From assembly GCA_000697665.1 (NCBI GenBank), contig KL197712.1, positions 1 to 64,000 of the forward strand: a stretch of 64,000 nucleotides of DNA, read 5' to 3'. Source of the stretch: Jaapia argillacea MUCL 33604. Its lineage: Eukaryota; Basidiomycota; Agaricomycetes; Jaapiales; Jaapiaceae. The stretch's first letter is position 1; the number at the start of each line of letters is the position of its first letter. Position numbers and translations under genes: made by a program. Positions 58,580-64,000 of the stretch are shown here, in pieces. The notes under the pieces were generated by a model, which was not told the origin of the DNA, did no database searches, and saw only the letters and a list, made by a program, of their open reading frames with translations.

Positions 58580-60196
58580 ATGGATTCCTCTCCGCCGTGG
58601 AGCGCTTCTTCGCCGCCACCCCTTCGGTCCGCTGAGGAATCGGAGTCCATGTTCTACTACCGTGGCCTGCCCTCAAGCCCAGCCTTGGTCGGTCGCTCTG
58701 GCATCACCCCATGGCAGGTGCCCAGGGGGCCCGAGGCGTACCCCAGGCCGAAGGTGCTTGAGACCGTCGGCGAGCATGCAATCAAAAAGGTCTGGGAGGA
58801 CGACTTGTGTCCCAAGCTCGTTGCACACCTGAATTCAAAGGAGGTGGCTTGGACGAGCATCGATGTAGTTCGCATCGGCTATGTGGAAGAGTTGGCCCGT
58901 CCCGTCATTGTCTGGATCGGCGTACAGCGTAAATCCCTCTCCTTCCAGGATGGCACCGAAGTAGCCCGCAGTTGCCAGGGGATTCTCCTACAGTCCGGCA
59001 TCACCGACGTCGACGTCGAGATACGTGAGTCCATCGTGACCACCTTGAGAGGGCCCAAACTCCTCGCGCCCGTCTCCTCCAGTGACCCCACCGCAGACGC
59101 TCGAAATCCTTTCACTTCCACACTCGGTCTCCCCACCTCTGGCAAGTCCACACCTAGCGCCGAGGGTACAGGCGGATTTTTTATCGCCGAAGGCGGCGGT
59201 AGTAAGAGGATCTTCCTCATAACAGCTCGCCACGTACTGTTCAAGCCGGACAGAAACAACAACAAGAACTTTGAACACAAACCGAGTGAGCCCGGTCATG
59301 AGGTCATCCTCCTCGGCGACGCCGTGTTCAGGAGGGTCCTGGAGTCCATCAAGGTTGAAATTGAATTTAGGCAGCCGATCATCCAGAAGCACATGAAGGA
59401 GCGCATCGCAAGCGTCCTGGAAGTACCTGGCGATGAAGCCGAAATGGAGCGCCAAGAGGCTGAGCACGCTTTGGCGCGGGCGGAGAAGACCATGGAGGCT
59501 CTCAGAGCCTTCTCCGAGGACGTCTCGAGGCGCTGGGCTAACCCGGACGAGCGCGTGTTGGGCCATGTCATTTACTCCCCTCCCATAGAGATGGGCGTCG
59601 GCACGGCGCAGTACACCCAGGACTTCGCCGTCATCGACATCGACCTCTCTAAGATTGACAACAAAAACTTCAAGGGTAATGTCATAGATCTCGGTACCAT
59701 GATACCGCTCTATGACTTCATCCGAAAGATGTTCCTGAACCTTCGGAACGCCGACACCTTCGTTTATCCGCACGACCGCCTCCTGAGGCTCCAGGGTACC
59801 ATCCCAGACGAGGAAATGTGTCGCCCTCTCGCCGTAGACCAGAATGGGAAAGCCTGTCTTATGGTGCTTAAGCATGGTAGTGCCACCGGCTTGACCATCG
59901 GTCGTTCCAACGACATCCGCTCGTGTGTCCGCAACTACTACGAAGACGGTATTACAGGTCTCTCTATGGAGTGGGCTATCCTCGCTTTTGACAACAAGTC
60001 CGGTGCCTTCTCCGCCCCAGGAGACTCTGGCGCCGTCGTCGCTGATGCCAAGGGACGTATGGGCGGCATTATCACCAGCGGTGCTGGCAAGCAAGAGGAG
60101 AAGGACATCACCTACGCCACGAGCACTAACTGGGTAATGCAGGGTATTAGAGCCAAATTCCCCGACGCCCACCTCAACCCCGTCCTCAACTCCTAG
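58580..60196 (+). CDS. Intronless trypsin-like (PA-clan) serine protease-fold protein
   Basis: One uninterrupted frame of 538 aa. A helical N-terminal domain (ETVGEHAIKKVWEDDLCPKL, AWTSIDVVRIGYVEELARPV) precedes the protease core. GTGGFFIAEGGGSKRIFLIT-ARHVLF carries His218, QDFAVIDIDLSKID carries Asp348, and SAPGDSGAVVADAKGRMGGI carries Ser483, so the full His-Asp-Ser triad is present. A coiled-coil insert of about 60 residues (EMERQEAEHALARAEKTMEA) lies between His and Asp. There is no signal peptide, so it is probably intracellular. I know related intronless proteins as a multi-copy family in Agaricomycetes with no assigned role. The gene lacks introns in an intron-rich region and has strongly C-ended codons. 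Confidence 0.82.
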   Translation: MDSSPPWSASSPPPLRSAEESESMFYYRGLPSSPALVGRSGITPWQVPRGPEAYPRPKVLETVGEHAIKKVWEDDLCPKLVAHLNSKEVAWTSIDVVRIGYVEELARPVIVWIGVQRKSLSFQDGTEVARSCQGILLQSGITDVDVEIRESIVTTLRGPKLLAPVSSSDPTADARNPFTSTLGLPTSGKSTPSAEGTGGFFIAEGGGSKRIFLITARHVLFKPDRNNNKNFEHKPSEPGHEVILLGDAVFRRVLESIKVEIEFRQPIIQKHMKERIASVLEVPGDEAEMERQEAEHALARAEKTMEALRAFSEDVSRRWANPDERVLGHVIYSPPIEMGVGTAQYTQDFAVIDIDLSKIDNKNFKGNVIDLGTMIPLYDFIRKMFLNLRNADTFVYPHDRLLRLQGTIPDEEMCRPLAVDQNGKACLMVLKHGSATGLTIGRSNDIRSCVRNYYEDGITGLSMEWAILAFDNKSGAFSAPGDSGAVVADAKGRMGGIITSGAGKQEEKDITYATSTNWVMQGIRAKFPDAHLNPVLNS

Positions 60197-60640
60197 ACAC
60201 TACCACCAACTTCATTCACGCTTGTTATTTTCGAAAATTTCCCGGAGACGTTGGAAAGATGGCGAAGGATCGCCTCAGATTTGGGGGACTGTACCTCAGC
60301 GTGTTCTCCTACAAACATACGTGGATATCAAGAGAAAAATGCTCCGAATTTGCAGAGTGCACAATTCGGAGGTCTATCACAGACATAATTGGGACATGAG
60401 ATGTGGGCTCCTTGTACAATAGTATTTGTTGATCAAGCACAAACCAAAAACAAAATTGCGAGGCGAACGTGAGTGTTAAGATACTGAAGCATACTATCTC
60501 CACTCCATGAGATTGCGAACTCGACCGGCCAACAGCAAGCAAACAAGCAATAAAGTATACAGCAAGGCTGCTCTGAAACAAAGCACCAAGATGAAGACGC
60601 GACTGGAGGGTTCTGTGGCGAACGGTCAGGAGATCTCGTG
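60197..60640. other. 3' spacer
   Basis: It lies between the convergent ends of the protease gene and the F-box gene remnant. A minus-strand frame runs through it, but the coding character fades below about 60640. Confidence 0.4.
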
Positions 60641-60872
60641 GGCGCTCAACAGCTGAGACATACCAAATAACCAGAATTGCATGTTCGATTGGAACGCCAG
60701 GCACCGCCCTCTCAATCCACCCAATGAGCTCTGGGGTGAACGTGGAAGGGTTGTTGTACAGATGAATAACTCTCAAGCTCCCAGAAATCGCGATGAGAGC
60801 CTCCGAGGCCCTTCCGTAGTAGTTTTCTTCTCCCACATAGATGTAGAGTCTCAACACCTCCAGAGGTGGCTT
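60640..60872 (-). pseudogene. Out-of-frame LRR continuation of the F-box gene
   Basis: Directly after the stop of the F-box frame, another minus-strand frame reads PLEVLRLYIYVGEENYYGRA, SEALIAISGSLRVIHLYNNP and ELIGWIERAVPGVPIEHAIL. These are the kind of repeats expected to continue an F-box/LRR protein. The 11 bp between the two frames (about 60873-60883) is too short for an intron here, so a frameshift or a sequencing error separates them. Confidence 0.5.
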
Positions 60873-60874
60873 GG

Positions 60875-61780
60875 CTAAACAAAGTGGGGAATTGGAAATT
60901 CATCACATCGGTTGAGATCGAGAGATACGATGGAAGGGTGAGCGCGAAGAAAGGCACAAAGCCCCTGAGCGGAAATCGAAGTGTCGGAGAGAGCGAAGTG
61001 ACGGAGACGAGGGAGGCAGAGGTCTTTGAATGTATCGGAGAGCGTTACTGAGTGGTCTCCCAGCTTGAGTTGGAGTTTGAGTAATCGTAATGAAGGATTG
61101 TGGGAGATAAACCCGACGAGGCGAGAAATCAGGACCATGGCATGTCGAGACGAAGAGTAATTGTACACTGAATATGTGAAGGAGTCTATGTTTGCGACAG
61201 GGGGTAGCTAGAGCAAAGTCGCACGATCAGTTCATTGATGGGGTTGGATAATGAGGAGGCAACATACCTTTGAATTTCTAGAATCAATGCTGGAGATCGT
61301 GTCAGAAATTGGATCTCGAACTTCTATCACCCGAAGGTTCGGGCAGTATGTGTGAAGCACCTCCCATACTTTATCGAACCCGCCTTTGATGAAGTAACAT
61401 GATCCTCTCCAGTGCCAGCGAAAAGTGGCGAGCCCGGTCATTGTCTTTAGACTAGCGAGAAAGGGCTCTTCAGAAACCCACACCCCGGTCTCGGGAGGGT
61501 TGCTGCGGGCAACTTGAATGGTAGAGTCGAGCTTGGGCATCCGAGTCAAGTCATGCGCAATTCGCAAAAATCGCACGTTTCTGGCAAGGAAGGGATGCGT
61601 TTCTAGATGTTTCCACAGACCGGTGGCATGTAGAGGTGCTGAAATCTCGCGGTAATGAAGTACATTGGGAATGAGAAACCGCTTCATGAGTTGGCACGTC
61701 AAGGCCAAAGACAGGACGTCGTCGCGAGCGTCGACGGAGCTGATGATCGGGAGGATAATTTCGGGGGGTAGACAGAGCAT
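60875..61780 (-). CDS. F-box/leucine-rich-repeat protein, probably truncated
   Basis: Two exons (61780-61268, 61207-60875) with a 60-bp intron give 281 aa. The F-box at the N-terminus reads MLCLPPEIILPIISSVDARD-DVLSLALTCQLMKRFLIPNV. LRR-like strands follow: LETHPFLARNVRFLRIAHDL, LKTMTGLATFRWHWRG, YCPNLRVIEVRDPISDTI, SHNPSLRLLKLQLKLG and LCLPRLRHFALSDTSISAQG. It would recruit a target to an SCF ubiquitin ligase through Skp1. The frame stops at ...DEFPIPHFV, while repeat-like coding continues in another frame, so the intact ancestor was longer. ATG at 61780 directly begins the F-box, as is common in this fungal family. Confidence 0.75.
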
Positions 61781-61884
61781 ATTTAGTATAAACCTGAGGA
61801 GAAAGTTAGTGGACCTTGCAGGAGTGGCTGGGGCAGTGGCGTGAACGCGCTCGTTTGATGTGGCCCAGTTGTTTCTTCGCATCC

Positions 61885-62006
61885 CAATATCATCCTTCCT
61901 AATTTGGACATACATACACGCTTCGGCATACAGACTGATTAACGACCATCCCAGCAACAACTCTTCTGTGTCGACCTCGATCTCAACCCTGATCTGTAGG
62001 ACTAGT
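61885..62006 (+). repeat. Relic of a partial Med4 duplication
   Basis: Bases 61885-61908 equal 57151-57174 in the Med4 upstream region (24 of 24, beginning CAATATCATCCTTCC). Bases 61930-62005 match about 58096-58172 at the Med4 3' end at roughly 80%, including the codons for LDLNPDL and the TAG stop. The two parts, some 930 bp apart in Med4, are only about 20 bp apart here, so nearly the whole gene body was lost. The relic sits in the promoter region of the F-box gene, in the opposite orientation to it. Confidence 0.75.
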
Positions 62007-62363
62007 CCATTTACGCTCAAATGAACCCATTGCGGATACCACTCATCCCTCCATTTTTGGTCAACCTCTCCTCGGACCGCAAGGATTGGTAATAAATGGG
62101 AGGCTTCGTTTGAGCTGCGAATATCTGGGAGTGAGATAGGCGGGTTGGACAAGCCTGTCCATAAAAGCACATAAACACAATCTGACCAGAAATACCTCCT
62201 GCTCGACCTATCCTTGTGTGGTAGGAGAAGTCATAATCAACATAACTCAAGACTCAAATTCATGAGATCCATCATTTAACGAAAAATCGACGTTACTACG
62301 TAGGGGATAGCGGTTAGCCACGATGATTAGGTGATGTAAATTCTGTTCGGAGGTGCTCATCTA

Positions 62364-63946
62364 TTAGTACGAATGGGATGGATAATGTTCTGCACTATCA
62401 AGGGAGAGGATGGTGGGACGAGGAGAGCCGTTATAGCTCGACGAAGCTGGGGAAGACGAGGTGATAAAGGAAGAAGCACCAAAGTTACGAGACGGTCGTC
62501 GACTTGGGTATACAGAAGGAGTCTCAGACTGGAGTACGAGTATGGTAGGGCGAATGGAATTGGAGTCATCACCGCCTTGAACGGGCGCCTCGTAGAGCGT
62601 ATTTCGGAATGCCTCAACTTCGGGGTCGTCAACGGGGAGGGGAGAAGGGGTGCCGCTGAGAGTGGGAGTGGATGAGGCCCAATTAGTCGATGGGAGCGAG
62701 TTTGGGGATAGTAGTCGAATGGGCGACGCAGCTGCCGAATGACTGAATGGGATTGGGGAGGGCGACTGCGGACTTCCGGCGTCTTGGGTCAGGTATTCGT
62801 CAAGCATACCACTGTGTGCACTAGCTCCATTCTGGGACTCGTGGGTGGGCAGAGAGTTAGTACGTTGGGGCGGTTTGGGCGGTGTGCTGAAGGAGCTGAG
62901 CGCACAAGTGCAAACCACGCGCGCCCTTCTCAAGACATAGTGGCGGTCAACAACGTTCCCGGCAGGAGCGATAAGTTCTCTATTGGTCCTCGCTAACCCT
63001 AGAAATACTGTAGCTCCAACTTGGTCGGAAACCTCCCTCGAACACCGTTTGATCGACACCATAGTATTATGGTTCAGATCACTGGAGAGCTCTGGAATAT
63101 AAGAACGATACCAAGCATCTCCTGAGGATATTGAACCATGAAGCATTCGGGAGAATTCGTATCCCGCCTTAAGAACTGGGAGCAGGGATGAAACCGACAT
63201 GGTCGGCTCGTAGGATATTCCGAGGAGTTTGGAGAGTAATGGGAGATGTTCTGCCATGATAGAGCACGCCATTCGGGGAGTAAACGTTTCAACTGGTGAT
63301 GAGAATGTCCGTCGTCGCCAAGCCCCAGCAACCGTGGGGTCTTCTGATGTTGATAGTTAGGAACCAGTCACAAAGGGAATATTTCAACAGGAGAGGGTCG
63401 ACTCACTTGCAAATAGCTGCTCATATACCCTTGTGAAATAGGAATTGCTCTCTGGGGAACTCGTTACGGGAAAGGAATTTATGAACCCCTCAGAGATGGC
63501 TTCGGAGATGGCATTGCGCAGCAGATTTTGAATGTTCATCGGAGTGGCAGGAATCGAAGATCCATCACAATCACCAAGGGTGAGGTCTGCGACGGTGGCA
63601 TCCCGAAGGACCCCCAAGGGTAGTGGAGGCTCACGAGTAATGTTGGCGGCCCAGCGATGGATCTCTCGTTCGAGCTGGAATGCAAAGTTCTGCGATGAAA
63701 AAGGTGAGGTGTCAAGATAACTGGGGAATAACCAAATGGAAGGCTCACGGCGATATAAGACTCATCAAAAGGTTCGTCGCGTTCATTATCAATTACCCGC
63801 TCCAGAGTGGCAATACGGCCACGCAGCATCTGAATCTGATCCTCTTGTTGTTCCAGTTTCAGACGCAACGTCTCGTTCCGCTCATGGGCAATACGCTGGG
63901 ACGACCTGTCAATTTCGCGATGGCAGGAAGCAGGGTCCGTGGACAT
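62364..63946 (-). CDS. Conserved basidiomycete protein with N-terminal coiled coil, unknown function
   Basis: Three exons (63946-63749, 63689-63407, 63340-62364) give 485 aa. The N-terminal coiled coil reads RIAHERNETLRLKLEQQEDQ-IQMLRGRIATLERVID. A conserved helical region follows: NFAFQLEREIHRWAANITRE, IPATPMNIQNLLRNAISEAI, VYEQLFANPTVAGAWRRRTF, SRMLHGSISSGDAWYRSYIP and VGATVFLGLARTNRELIAPA. The last 150 residues are Ser/Pro-rich and disordered. I recognise the ordered middle as a recurrent but unnamed protein family of mushroom-forming fungi. Start MSTDPASCHREID is the only upstream ATG in frame. No catalytic motif is visible. Confidence 0.8.
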
Positions 63947-64000
63947 ACGAAGTTCTCAAGTGCATAGCGATAACTCGAAGCCGAGACGAAGGGTTCGTAC
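63947..64000. other. Right edge
   Basis: The last 54 bp are the 5' flank of the minus-strand unknown gene; no feature is seen. Confidence 0.5.

Noticed and set aside
58988-60172. Long open frame of 394 codons on the minus strand
   Set aside because: It lies wholly opposite the protease gene. The open antisense frame follows from that gene's strong C/G-ended codon bias, and the protein has no family character.

Overview
The window is nuclear DNA of a filamentous fungus, almost certainly a basidiomycete of the Agaricomycetes type. The reasons are dense genes on both strands, many short GT-AG introns (mostly 48-70 bp), and several gene families typical of these fungi: a CINCR-type Zn2Cys6 regulator, a large lineage-expanded P-loop protein, an intronless trypsin-like protease, an F-box/LRR protein, and a possible KDZ-transposon accessory protein. 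There is no prokaryotic, organellar or viral content. For most genes below I rebuilt the exon-intron structure by hand; where exon coordinates or an intron list are given, the exon lengths sum to a multiple of three.

Layout. 1-3.2 kb is gene-poor: a partial transposon-type reading frame, a TA-flanked MITE, and a nine-copy hairpin-forming tandem repeat. 3.2-10.4 kb holds a Gfo/Idh/MocA-type oxidoreductase, a triose-phosphate-transporter-family protein and an MCT-type major facilitator. 10.4-13.3 kb is nearly empty. 13.3-26 kb has a large low-complexity protein, a P-loop ATPase-like protein, a 4EHP-type eIF4E, the IPC synthase subunit Kei1, and two tandem PQ-loop transporters. 26-34.6 kb is a compact housekeeping block: TMEM14, an EEF1A-lysine-methyltransferase-4-like enzyme, NDUFAF7 and MMS19. 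34.7-48.6 kb holds an uncharacterised acidic protein, a decayed GH5 copy, a DHHC palmitoyltransferase, a dual-specificity phosphatase, a CLC transporter, a Zn2Cys6 transcription factor and thymidylate synthase. 48.6-64 kb is more accessory: a second GH5 relic, a probably N-myristoylated repeat protein, a recently disabled GH5 gene, Med4, an intronless PA-clan protease, a broken F-box/LRR gene, a partial Med4 duplication and a conserved unknown.

Several neighbours share divergent promoters: NDUFAF7/MMS19, TMEM14/EEF1AKMT4-like, phosphatase/CLC and eIF4E/Kei1. The first pair joins complex I assembly to cytosolic Fe-S protein assembly. No biosynthetic cluster is evident. The most notable items are the N-myristoylation-motif protein and the intronless protease (both with skewed codon use), three GC-AG introns within 2.4 kb, micro-exons of 18 and 13 nt, the dispersed GH5 gene and relics, the Med4 relic, and the dyad repeat array.
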